Shown: in pieces, positions 16,161-23,744 of the stretch | Position numbering within the stretch: position 1 is the stretch's first letter | How the letters are laid out: each line of letters starts with the position of its first letter | NCBI RefSeq assembly: GCF_003065485.1 | Contig: NZ_CP026951.1 | Location: 434,001 to 498,000 of the forward strand | Direction of reading: 5' to 3' | DNA from: Salinibacterium hongtaonis | GTDB taxonomy: Bacteria > Actinomycetota > Actinomycetes > Actinomycetales > Microbacteriaceae | DNA length: 64,000 bases | The notes under the pieces: model-generated | What the model saw: the letters and a program-made list of their open reading frames with translations, nothing else | The model's database searches: none | Told to the model about the DNA's origin: nothing | Made by a program: the position numbers and the translations under genes

Positions 16161-16760
16161 TCACGTGAGGCGGTGCGGTGTGGCGCGGGCGTCGAGCCGG
16201 CGGACGGACTCCCGGATCGCGCCGTGCAGCATGATCTCGAGGTCGCCGACGACGCGGTAGGGGTGTTCGACCATCCCGTCCGCGACCCAGCGCAGCACTA
16301 CGGCGAGCACCGCCGAGGTGTAGAAGTCGACGACCAGGATGCGATCCTGCGCCTGTACCGGCCCGCCGCCGTCCTGCTCCATGACGGACTCTGTGATTGG
16401 CCGCATCTGGTCGAAGAGGAATCGCTCAAGCCCCGACCGGCCGAGCCCGCCGAGCACCCCGAGGGTCGATGAACGGTTGTCGCGCATGTACCGCATGAGC
16501 TGCACGAGCCCGTCGGCCCACCCGAGCTCCGACGCGTATGCCCGCACGCGGGCGGCGACCTCGGTCTCGAACACCCACTCCGCGAGGCGGCGCACGTCGG
16601 GAAAGTGGTAGTAGAAGGCCTGTCGTGTGAGACCGCAGTCGTTGGTGAGCTGGGTGACCGTCACGCGATCCAACGGCACGGCCCTAAGGCGCGACTTGAG
16701 GGCCTCCGCGAGGGCGTCGCGCGCATCCCCGCGTCGCCGCCGTTCGAGGGTCCCGGCCAT
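16161..16760 (-). CDS. TetR-family regulator
   Basis: 199 residues with a TetR helix-turn-helix (VTVTQLTNDCGLTRQAFYYHFPDVRRL) and a helical C-terminal domain resembling the DhaS-like group. It diverges from the DUF5692 membrane gene, with a perfect dyad between them (16818-16838), so it probably represses itself and/or that gene. The 159 bp before the collagen gene end hold nothing recognised. Confidence 0.88.
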   Translation of the reverse strand: MAGTLERRRRGDARDALAEALKSRLRAVPLDRVTVTQLTNDCGLTRQAFYYHFPDVRRLAEWVFETEVAARVRAYASELGWADGLVQLMRYMRDNRSSTLGVLGGLGRSGLERFLFDQMRPITESVMEQDGGGPVQAQDRILVVDFYTSAVLAVVLRWVADGMVEHPYRVVGDLEIMLHGAIRESVRRLDARATPHRLT

Positions 16761-16817
16761 GCCTCACCGTACCTCCGGGCGCCCCGGGGCGCACCGATCT
16801 TGACGCATTTGTCACGA

Positions 16818-16838
16818 TGTCTAGTGACCTACTAGACA
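16818..16838. promoter_or_regulatory. TetR-type operator dyad
   Basis: TGTCTAGT-GACCT-ACTAGACA: perfect 8-bp arms with a 5-bp spacer in the divergent TetR/DUF5692 region. TTGACG at 16800-16805 could be a -35 for the rightward promoter, placing the dyad over the spacer and -10. Confidence 0.75.
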
Positions 16839-16907
16839 GATAGTTCTACCGTTGTGTACAGGGACGGCACGCGTCCAGCGGGCCGCTGAGGAGAGGTCCG
16901 AAAAACA

Positions 16908-17861
16908 ATGTTCTTGTACGAATCAATTCCCTGGTATTCATGGGCGATGTCCGGCATCGTCCTGGTTGGGCTCATCGCCCTCAATGAGGTGACACGGCGT
17001 TGGAAGTGGGCGGGCATCGCCTTCTTCGTCGCGCTGCCACTGCTGCTCACGATCTTCGTGTGGCCGACCACCGCCGGTGAAGGATCGTCGACCGGCACGT
17101 GGTTCCACTGGGTGAAGGTCTACTCCGCGCTGGCCGGATGTCTGGGCTTCATGCTCATCCGCTACGTCCCCCGTCTCGCGGCGAAGAAGTGGGTGCTCAT
17201 CTTCCCTGCGCTCATCCTCGCGATCAACATCGGTGAGGCTGTCATCCGTGACTTCGAGGTCGCGAACCTGCAGGGCATGCACGACGGCGTCTTCATGGTC
17301 GGCGGACCGTGGAACTACATGAACGCCATCGCTGGCATCCTCAACCTCGTCACCATCTGCGGCTGGGCGGGCATCTTCATCTCCCGCGACAAGACGAAGG
17401 ACATGATCTGGCCCGACATGATGTGGTTCTGGATCATCGCGTACGACCTGTGGAACTTCGCCTACGTCTACAACTGCGTCGGTGACCACTCGTTCTACGC
17501 CGGTGCCGCACTGCTCATCTCCTGCACCATCCCCGCCTTCTTCATCAAGAAGGGCGCGTGGCTGCAGCACCGTGCGCACACCCTGGCGCTCTGGATGATG
17601 TTCACGATGGCGGTTCCCGCGTTCGTGAGCACCTCGCCGTTCGCCGTGGAGTCCTCGCACAACCCGGCCGCCCTATTCGTCGTGTCGGCCCTGTCGCTCG
17701 CGGTCAACATCGCCGTCGCGGCCTACCAGGTGTACACGATCGTCAAGCGGCGCCGGAACCCGCTCCGCGACGAGCTCTACACCGACCTGCCCCAGTACAA
17801 GGAGGTGCGCGACGCGAACCTCCCCGTCGGGTCCCTGGCTGCTCAGCCAGCTCCCCGGTAG
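16908..17861 (+). CDS. DUF5692 family multi-pass membrane protein
   Basis: 317 residues with about eight hydrophobic segments and the conserved-looking blocks SIPWYSWAMSGIVLVG, GTWFHWVKVYSALAGCLGF, GGPWNYMNAIAGILN and PDMMWFWIIAYDLWNFAYVY. It matches my memory of the DUF5692 family, whose function is unknown. GAGGAGAGG precedes the ATG. It is controlled, by inference, by the divergent TetR regulator, so a small-molecule-induced transporter or membrane enzyme is possible. The C-terminus is a short charged cytoplasmic tail. Confidence 0.8.
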   Translation: MFLYESIPWYSWAMSGIVLVGLIALNEVTRRWKWAGIAFFVALPLLLTIFVWPTTAGEGSSTGTWFHWVKVYSALAGCLGFMLIRYVPRLAAKKWVLIFPALILAINIGEAVIRDFEVANLQGMHDGVFMVGGPWNYMNAIAGILNLVTICGWAGIFISRDKTKDMIWPDMMWFWIIAYDLWNFAYVYNCVGDHSFYAGAALLISCTIPAFFIKKGAWLQHRAHTLALWMMFTMAVPAFVSTSPFAVESSHNPAALFVVSALSLAVNIAVAAYQVYTIVKRRRNPLRDELYTDLPQYKEVRDANLPVGSLAAQPAPR

Positions 17862-17892
17862 AAGGAGCGAATGGTCACGGTCTGACCCTTGA

Positions 17893-17961
17893 GCCCGGAT
17901 CTCCGGGCGAGCAGCGGACACAAGCGCCGTGGTCGAGCATGATGGCTCGGCCACGGCGCTT
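17893..17961 (+). terminator. Two strong hairpins after DUF5692 gene
   Basis: A small hairpin GCCCGG-atct-CCGGGC (17893-17908) is followed by a long one: AAGCGCCGTGG (17922-17932) pairs perfectly with CCACGGCGCTT (17951-17961), with an inner CGAGC/GCTCG stem. There is no T tract, so termination is inferred from position only. Confidence 0.55.
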
Positions 17962-18063
17962 CGTCGCTGGCAGTGCGCTCAGAAGACTGGGAGGGCCGGA
18001 ATCTCGGTTGTACTCTGGCCCCACGCAACCATGGACGTCACGGGACAGAAGGAGTGACGAGAG

Positions 18064-18225
18064 ATGTCTGAATCGAAGAAGAATGAGCCCGTCAACGACG
18101 AAGAAGGCACAACAAAGCCTGATGGCGTGGGCAAGGATGGCACGATTCCGGCCGATCCGAAGGGCGTAGCGGCCGGCTATACCGGTGAAGAATCCACCTT
18201 CGAGCCGGAGGAAGACACCGAGTAA
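18064..18225 (+). CDS. Small acidic hypothetical protein, 53 aa
   Basis: 53 codons with GAAGGAG upstream of ATG 18064. It is highly charged and disordered-looking (MSESKKNEPVNDEEGTTKPD at the start, STFEPEEDTE at the end), with no Cys or membrane segment. A possible -10 TACTCT is at about 18011. No family is recognised. The clean RBS, stop and composition favour a real gene. Confidence 0.6.
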   Translation: MSESKKNEPVNDEEGTTKPDGVGKDGTIPADPKGVAAGYTGEESTFEPEEDTE

Positions 18226-18298
18226 TCCCGGGGCGCGGCACGGGCCGGTATAGGGAGGGCATGCATCGGTGGCCCCCATGCTGGGGTATCGTCTCGGC

Positions 18299-19921
18299 AT
18301 GGCGACTGCTACGACTCAGACCCGCAAGCGCGAAGCCTTCGGCTCGCGGAATGTGTTCATCCTCTCGGCTATCGGCTCTGCCGTTGGTCTCGGAAACATC
18401 TGGCGTTTTCCCTACGTCGCCTATGAGGGTGGGGGCGGGGCCTTCCTCATCCCGTATCTGTGCGCCCTGCTCACCGCGGGCATCCCGCTGCTCTTTCTCG
18501 ACTACGCGATCGGCCACCGGTTCCGTGGCTCCGCTCCGCTCGCCTTTCGCAGGATGCATCGTGCCGCCGAGCCGCTCGGCTGGTGGCAGGTGCTCATCTG
18601 CGTCGTCATCGCGGTGTACTACGCCGTCATCATCGCCTGGGCGTCAATGTACACGTGGTTCTCGGCGCAGCTGGCCTGGGGTGCAGGCAACGAAGAGGAC
18701 TACTTCTTTACCGACTTTCTGCAGATGGGGGATGTTGCCGAAGGAGGCCTGTCAACCACGTTCGTGCCGCAGGTGGGCATCCCGCTGATACTCGTCTGGC
18801 TGGCCGTGATCGTGATCATGGCGCTCGGCGTGAAGCGCGGAATCGGCGTCGCCAACATGGTGCTCATGCCGCTGCTCACGGTGATGTTCGCGATTCTCGT
18901 CGTGCAGTCCCTGTTCCTGCCGGGTGCGATGGAGGGGCTCAACGCCTTCTTCACCCCCAACTGGCAGGCACTCGCCGACCCGGGCGTCTGGGCATCCGCG
19001 TATGGGCACATCTTCTTCTCGCTCTCGGTCGCGTTCGGCATCATGGTGACCTACGCCTCCTACCTCAAGCGCAAGACCGACCTCACCGGCTCCGGCCTGG
19101 TGGTCGCGTTCGCCAACTCCGGGTTCGAGATTCTCGCGGGCATCGGAGTCTTCGCCGCCCTCGGGTTCATGGCGCAGGCCCAGGGGACGGATGTCGCGGG
19201 GGTCGCAACATCCGGCATCGGTCTTGCCTTTATCGCCTTCCCCACGATCGTCTCTCAGGCGGCCGGCGGCACGATCATCGGTGTGCTGTTCTTTGGCGCG
19301 CTCGTTTTCGCCGGTGTCACCTCGCTCATTTCGATCCTCGAGGTGATCGTGGCCGCGCTGCAGGACAAGCTCGGCTGGGCGCGGGTTCGCACAACCCTGA
19401 CCGTGTCCATCCCGCTCGCCATCGTCTCCACGGCCCTGTTCTCCACGACGACCGCACTTGCGGTGCTCGACACAACGGATGCCTTCGTCAACGCCTTTGG
19501 CATCATGGCCGTAGCGCTCGTGGCCGTCATCGTGGTGGCCTGGTTGCTGCACAGGCTGCCGGTGCTGGCGGCCCACCTCAACTCGCGCTCGAGCTTTCGC
19601 GTCGGCATGCTCTGGAAGGTTCTCGTCGCGGCGCTTGCGCCCATCGTGCTGGGCTACCTGTTTGTGAGCGAGCTCATCGCCAAGATTTCGGAGCCGTATG
19701 GCGGGTACCCCACCTGGTTCCTGGCCGTTTTCGGGTGGGGCATGGTGGTCGCTCTGGTTGTGCTCGCGCAGCTGCTGTCGCTGCTGCCCTGGAGCGGCCG
19801 CTCCCGAGCCAAGGACGATCCAGAGTATGACGAGTTCCTCGCCGAGGAGCGTTACGATCCCGACCCCGAAACAGACACTGTGCGTGTGCCTGCCGAACGC
19901 ATCGAAGGAGGGCGCGCATGA
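18299..19921 (+). CDS. metP: SNF-family sodium-dependent transporter (MetP type)
   Basis: 540 residues of the neurotransmitter:sodium symporter family. The N-terminus has the sodium-site signature SRNVFILSAIGSAVGLGNIWRFPY (split here as SAVGLGNIWRFPY), then about 11-12 membrane helices and an acidic tail. ATG 18299 is chosen because TATCGT (18287-18292) lies exactly 6 nt upstream and family similarity begins there; an ATG 30 nt upstream is a weaker choice. The overlapping small gene downstream is the MetS-like subunit, which in Corynebacterium glutamicum forms a methionine/alanine importer with MetP. The substrate is therefore likely methionine and/or alanine. Confidence 0.88.
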   Translation: MATATTQTRKREAFGSRNVFILSAIGSAVGLGNIWRFPYVAYEGGGGAFLIPYLCALLTAGIPLLFLDYAIGHRFRGSAPLAFRRMHRAAEPLGWWQVLICVVIAVYYAVIIAWASMYTWFSAQLAWGAGNEEDYFFTDFLQMGDVAEGGLSTTFVPQVGIPLILVWLAVIVIMALGVKRGIGVANMVLMPLLTVMFAILVVQSLFLPGAMEGLNAFFTPNWQALADPGVWASAYGHIFFSLSVAFGIMVTYASYLKRKTDLTGSGLVVAFANSGFEILAGIGVFAALGFMAQAQGTDVAGVATSGIGLAFIAFPTIVSQAAGGTIIGVLFFGALVFAGVTSLISILEVIVAALQDKLGWARVRTTLTVSIPLAIVSTALFSTTTALAVLDTTDAFVNAFGIMAVALVAVIVVAWLLHRLPVLAAHLNSRSSFRVGMLWKVLVAALAPIVLGYLFVSELIAKISEPYGGYPTWFLAVFGWGMVVALVVLAQLLSLLPWSGRSRAKDDPEYDEFLAEERYDPDPETDTVRVPAERIEGGRA

Positions 19922-20052
19922 CCCCGACGGCGATTGTCATGATGATTATCTCCATGGTTACCGTGTGGGGAGGGCTGGTCGCGGCCCTCGTGAATCTCGC
20001 TCGTCACCCCGAGGTTGCCGAGACCGAGCCGCCCGTGCCGATCGAGCTTTAG
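19918..20052 (+). CDS. metS: MetS-like small subunit of methionine/alanine importer
   Basis: 44 residues with a single membrane helix (AIVMMIISMVTVWGGLVAAL) and a short acidic tail ending in PVPIEL. ATG overlaps the metP stop (ATGA). Size, topology and position match MetS, needed with MetP for uptake. The gene is too short for usual ORF thresholds. Confidence 0.85.
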   Translation: MTPTAIVMMIISMVTVWGGLVAALVNLARHPEVAETEPPVPIEL

Positions 20053-20122
20053 GGCTCGCGGTCAGCGCTTGCAGCGCAGCCCTTTTCGGGCAGCGATTGG
20101 CGCAGCCGTTTTCGGGCGGCGC

Positions 20123-20287
20123 TTAGCGCGAAAAGAGCCGGCTGAAGAAGCCGCCGGTCGATGGTTCTGACTCGTGGCCGGCACAGCGGTCGGCGCGGGG
20201 GACTCCGCGCATGACCTCGTCGACGTGCTGACCGCAGCCCGCCCAGGTTGTTTTTCCGCAGGTCTTGCAGGTGATCTGTCGGCACAT
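20123..20287 (-). CDS. Cys-rich small protein (putative zinc ribbon)
   Basis: 54 residues from ATG 20287, with GAAAGGAA upstream. It has two Cys pairs (CKTCGKTTWAGC and a distal RC) plus the motif GCGQHVDEVMRGVP, a pattern common among small actinobacterial proteins annotated as hypothetical. It diverges from the CoA-disulfide reductase gene, and the ATACCCC dyad lies between the two starts, so co-regulation is likely. A role in sulfur or metal handling is inferred only from the neighbourhood. Confidence 0.8.
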   Translation of the reverse strand: MCRQITCKTCGKTTWAGCGQHVDEVMRGVPRADRCAGHESEPSTGGFFSRLFSR

Positions 20288-20347
20288 AAGAGGGTGTTCC
20301 TTTCGGGGGTGGGAGGTGCGGCGCAAGGGTTCGCCGCTTGCACGACT

Positions 20348-20363
20348 ATACCCCAGGGGGTAT
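20348..20363. promoter_or_regulatory. CsoR/CstR-type operator
   Basis: ATACCCC-AG-GGGGTAT: perfect 7-bp arms with a 2-bp spacer, in the form known for CsoR/CstR family operators. It overlaps the start of the -10 TATCCT (20361-20366) of the reductase gene and sits between divergent genes. The regulator encoded at 22081 is the obvious candidate to bind it. Confidence 0.85.
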
Positions 20364-20372
20364 CCTCGAACC

Positions 20373-22043
20373 ATGAAGACGATCATCATCGGAGGCGTCG
20401 CTGGCGGAATGTCCGCCGCGACCCGACTGCGCAGGCTCGACGAAAAGCGCCACATCGTGGTGCTCGAACGAGGCCCGTATGTGTCGTTCGCCAACTGCGG
20501 CCTTCCCTACTACGTGGGGGGAATCGTGGCCGAGCGGTCGTCGCTGCTCTTGCAGACGCCGGAGTCTCTCGCCGCCCGCTTCGCCCTGGATGTGCGCGTG
20601 CAGCACGATGTCGTCGCCATCGACGCGGAAGCCAAGACCGTGAGCGTTATCAACCGGGCGACCGGCGAGAGGCTCGTCGAGCAGTATGACGACCTCGTTA
20701 TCGCGACCGGCGCTAGTGCCCGCGCCACGGCATCCGATATCCCCACTCACACGCTGCTCACCGTCGACGATGTCGACCGGGTGACCGAGGTCCTCGATGC
20801 CGCTGGGCCCGAGGCGCACGCAGTCGTTGTGGGGGCGGGCTTCATCGGTCTTGAGGCCGTAGAGAACCTGGTTGCCCGCGGTGTCGCGGTCACCCTCGTG
20901 CAGCGCGGCTGTCAGGTGATGTCGCCCCTCGACCCCGAGATGGCCGAGCCGGTGCATCGCGCCCTGATCGAAGCAGGAGTGGATGTTCGCACGGGCACCA
21001 CCGTGACCTCGGCCTCCGACGGCGCGGTGCTGCTGAGTGATGGCTCGAGCGTGCCCGCCGACCTGATCATCGAGGCCAGCGGCGTTCGGCCGCAGTCGGA
21101 CCTCGCCCGCGCGGCGGGCCTGCTCATCGGAGCGACCGGCGGCATCGCCGTCGATGCTCAGCAACGCACGAGCGATCCCGCCATCTGGGCGGTCGGCGAC
21201 GGCGTGGAGAAAATCGATCACGTCGATTCCGAACCGACGCTGGTCACCATGGCGGGACTCGCCAACCGGCACGGCCGTGCGGCTGCCGATGCGATCGCCG
21301 GCGCCTCGACCCTCGATGCGGCACCGGCTCTCGGCACCTCGATCATCGGCGTTCTCGGCCTCGTCGTCGCCACCGTGGGCTGGAGCGAAAAGCGGCTCGT
21401 GGCCTCCGGCCGCCCCCATCGCATTGTGCACACTCACCCCGCCTCGCACGCCGGTTTCTACCCCGGCGCGCAGCAGATGGCGATGAAGCTTCTCGTGGAT
21501 CCGCAGACGGACGCCATTCTGGGCGCCCAGATCGTGGGCCGCGACGGTGTGGACAAGCGAATCGACGTCATCTCCGTCGCGATGACGGCGGGCATCACCG
21601 CCTCCGGGCTGTCGCGGCTAGAGCTGGCCTATGCGCCGCAGTTCGCGTCGGCCAAAGACCCCGTCAACCTGCTCGGCTACGTCGCAGAAAACCTGGCGAC
21701 CGGGGCAACGCGCACGATTCAATGGCACGAACTGGATGCCGCCCTCGCCGCGGGCGCGGTGTTGGTCGACGTGCGAACGGCGGGGGAGCATGCCTCCGCC
21801 AGCATTCCCGGTGCCATTAACCTGCCGCTCGATGAGCTCCGTGACCGCCACGGCGAGCTGCCGGATGCTCCCCTCGTGGTTCACTGTCAGGTGGGCCAAC
21901 GCGGGCACACCGCTGCCCGACTGCTGGGGCAACTGGGCTACAGCGTCAGCAACCTCGATGGCGGCCTGAAGACGTGGGCCGAGGGGACCGCAGCGCAGGT
22001 GCGCCACTCCGCCGGGGCATCCGCCACCTCTCTTCGGCCGTGA
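20373..22043 (+). CDS. CoA-disulfide reductase fused to rhodanese
   Basis: 556 residues. The N-terminal 450 are a FAD/NAD(P)H disulfide reductase (IIIGGVAGGMSAATRLRR, second dinucleotide site VVGAGFIGLEAVENL) with Cys42 in SFANCGLPYY, as in CoA-disulfide/CoA-persulfide reductases. The C-terminal 100 are a rhodanese domain with loop HCQVGQRG, Cys505. Such fusions act on persulfides. ATG 20373 lies 6 nt after TATCCT; an in-frame start at 20265 would extend through the operator and is unlikely. Probable roles are reactive sulfur detoxification and thiol redox balance. Confidence 0.9.
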   Translation: MKTIIIGGVAGGMSAATRLRRLDEKRHIVVLERGPYVSFANCGLPYYVGGIVAERSSLLLQTPESLAARFALDVRVQHDVVAIDAEAKTVSVINRATGERLVEQYDDLVIATGASARATASDIPTHTLLTVDDVDRVTEVLDAAGPEAHAVVVGAGFIGLEAVENLVARGVAVTLVQRGCQVMSPLDPEMAEPVHRALIEAGVDVRTGTTVTSASDGAVLLSDGSSVPADLIIEASGVRPQSDLARAAGLLIGATGGIAVDAQQRTSDPAIWAVGDGVEKIDHVDSEPTLVTMAGLANRHGRAAADAIAGASTLDAAPALGTSIIGVLGLVVATVGWSEKRLVASGRPHRIVHTHPASHAGFYPGAQQMAMKLLVDPQTDAILGAQIVGRDGVDKRIDVISVAMTAGITASGLSRLELAYAPQFASAKDPVNLLGYVAENLATGATRTIQWHELDAALAAGAVLVDVRTAGEHASASIPGAINLPLDELRDRHGELPDAPLVVHCQVGQRGHTAARLLGQLGYSVSNLDGGLKTWAEGTAAQVRHSAGASATSLRP

Positions 22044-22080
22044 CCGCCACGACCACATCCTTCCCGAGAAAAGAGACTCC

Positions 22081-22470
22081 ATGACCAAGATTGCCGACGA
22101 TTCCGCGATTGCCGACGATTCCGCGGCCGCGGAGGGCGCTATCGGCGCTGGTGCCGATTATGAGCGGGCTGGCTCCGGCCAGATCCACGATGCCCAGGCA
22201 GTGCGCAAGGTTGCCAACCGGCTCAAGCGTGCACAGGGGCAACTCGCCGCGGTCATCGCGGCCGTCGAGAACGGGGGCGACTGCCGGGATGTCATCACCC
22301 AGCTCGCCGCAGTGTCGAGCGCTATCGATAGGGCTGGCTTCGCCATCATCTCCTCGGCGATGCGGCAGTGCGTTACGGATGATGATCAGGAGTCGGATGC
22401 GCCGGTCGCCGGGCAGCGACCCCGGCTCACGGTGGCCGAGCTGGAGAAGGCATTCTTGTCTCTCGCCTAG
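22081..22470 (+). CDS. CsoR-family regulator, CstR-like (persulfide sensor)
   Basis: 129 residues of the DUF156 CsoR/CstR/RcnR family (RLKRAQGQLAAVIAAVENGGDCRDVITQLAAV). The Cu(I) ligand pattern Cys-His-Cys is here Cys68, Ala93 and Cys97: the His is missing but the Cys spacing (29) fits CstR, which senses persulfides through two cysteines. The long N-terminus includes a duplicated IADDSA from an 18-bp tandem repeat (22090-22125). It is 37 bp downstream of the reductase-rhodanese gene, a natural partner for the dyad upstream. Confidence 0.85.
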   Translation: MTKIADDSAIADDSAAAEGAIGAGADYERAGSGQIHDAQAVRKVANRLKRAQGQLAAVIAAVENGGDCRDVITQLAAVSSAIDRAGFAIISSAMRQCVTDDDQESDAPVAGQRPRLTVAELEKAFLSLA

Positions 22471-22497
22471 GCACACCTCGGGCCGTATCGTGGCGGC

Positions 22498-23160
22498 ATG
22501 ACTAAGCTTCGGGTTCATAATCTGATGGTCTCGCTGGATGGTTTCTCCACAGGCGAGGGGCTCTCTGTTGATGCCCCCTTTGGTCACGCGGGCGATCGGC
22601 TGGCGAGATGGTTTTTTCCCACACACACCTTCGTGAGCATGTCCGGCCACGAGAATGAAGCCGTCGGCGGCGGAACCCGCGGCATTGACGACTCCTTTGC
22701 CGCCGCGACGAACCGGGGCATCGGCGCGGAGATCATGGGCAGGGGAAAGTTCGGCCCGCAGGTCGGCCCGTGGCGGGATGAATCCTGGCGTGGCTGGTGG
22801 GGCGAAGAGCCGCCGTTTCATTCACCCGTTGTTGTGCTGACCCACCACGCGCGGCCCGACCTTGTGGTGGGGGAGACGACGTTCATGTTTCGCGACCTGG
22901 CGCCGCGCGAAGCGCTCGACCTGGCAACGACCCTCGCGGGCGGGCTCGACGTTCGCCTCGGCGGAGGGCCGACGGTCGTACGCGAGTTTCTCGAGGCCGA
23001 CCTCGTGGACTACATGCACATTGTTGTCGTGCCGATCATCCTGGGCCGCGGCGTTCGCCTCTGGGATGGCCTCGAGAACCTCGACCAGCGGTTTGCCATC
23101 GAGGCGACATCCTCACCCTCGGGAGTCGTGCACTACGTCTTCGACCGCATCGGTCGCTGA
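22498..23160 (+). CDS. Dihydrofolate reductase-like (RibD C-terminal domain) protein
   Basis: 220 residues of the RibD_C / YwjB-like DHFR fold: NLMVSLDGFSTGEG at the start, GRGKFGPQVGPW near the middle, LGGGPTVVREFLEADLVDYMHIVVVPIILG at the end. These are NADPH-dependent reductases of unknown substrate outside riboflavin synthesis. ATG lies 6 nt after TATCGT (22486-22491), so it is probably leaderless. Confidence 0.85.
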   Translation: MTKLRVHNLMVSLDGFSTGEGLSVDAPFGHAGDRLARWFFPTHTFVSMSGHENEAVGGGTRGIDDSFAAATNRGIGAEIMGRGKFGPQVGPWRDESWRGWWGEEPPFHSPVVVLTHHARPDLVVGETTFMFRDLAPREALDLATTLAGGLDVRLGGGPTVVREFLEADLVDYMHIVVVPIILGRGVRLWDGLENLDQRFAIEATSSPSGVVHYVFDRIGR

Positions 23161-23213
23161 GCGCCGGGGTCAGCGCGCCGGGTCAGCGCCGCCGGGTCAG
23201 CGCGGCCGGCTCA
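23161..23213 (+). repeat. Imperfect 12-14 bp tandem repeat
   Basis: Four units of GCGC(n)CCGGGTCA type at 23161-23172, 23173-23185, 23186-23199 and 23200-23213, between convergent genes. Unit lengths vary, so it is not a coding repeat. Confidence 0.7.
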
Positions 23214-23483
23214 GCGCGGTCGCCGCGGAGCCGCGCTTCGCAGGGAGGTTGCGATCGCATCCGCCGCATCGGTGTTCTGGCCAAACCAGCGAAACCAGAT
23301 GGCATCGACCTGCGCGCCCGTGATGGTGCCGCTCGCCTGAAGTATGGCTGCAAGGTCTCGCGCCTCGGGCTCATACTCATCCCACGGGGTGCCATCGCCC
23401 ATCCCGGGAGTGAGCCCCATGGGGTCGAACCGATTGAGTATGTGGATGACCTTATTGGTCAGAGCTCTTATCGGTTCCTGCAT
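23211..23483 (-). CDS. DUF1871-like small protein
   Basis: 90 residues. The segment VIHILNRFDPMGLTPGMG followed by DEYEPEARDLAAIL resembles DUF1871-type proteins (a DP.G and DEY.PEA pattern). Function unknown. ATG 23483 is taken, but no clear RBS is visible. It is convergent with the gene before it and ends inside the tandem repeat. Confidence 0.5.
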   Translation of the reverse strand: MQEPIRALTNKVIHILNRFDPMGLTPGMGDGTPWDEYEPEARDLAAILQASGTITGAQVDAIWFRWFGQNTDAADAIATSLRSAAPRRPR

Positions 23484-23643
23484 AACGATGACTCTGCCAG
23501 CAGCGGCGGCAACTTACAACGGGGTGACAGCGTAGTCGGCCGAATGGGGGACAAATCAGGGTCGGCCTCGGTCGCCCCGCAGCAGCGGTTAGGCGAATTG
23601 TCCCCCGAAATCTCCCCCATTTCGGGGCACTAACCCGCGTTTT

Positions 23644-23720
23644 GTACCCCAGATCGGTTGTACCCGTACCCCGACACACCTAGTGTTGAGCCAATGCCAA
23701 GGACGGCATATGGGGTACGG
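23644..23720. promoter_or_regulatory. Repeated GTACCCC motifs upstream of CAP-like gene
   Basis: GTACCCC occurs at 23644-23650 and within CCGTACCCC (23664-23672), with a near copy GTACCC at about 23660. The inverted form GGGGTACGG at 23712-23720 gives perfect 9-bp arms. TAGTGT at 23681-23686 could be a -10. The sites flank it, suggesting regulator binding. Confidence 0.55.
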
Positions 23721-23744
23721 CTGCAGGATGCAAAGGGGTCCACA

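Noticed and set aside
16818-16838. Dyad as an attachment site
   Set aside because: It lies in a divergent promoter with a TetR gene and no integrase is adjacent.
23161-23213. Possible CRISPR-like repeats
   Set aside because: Units abut without spacers and vary in length; no cas genes are in the window.
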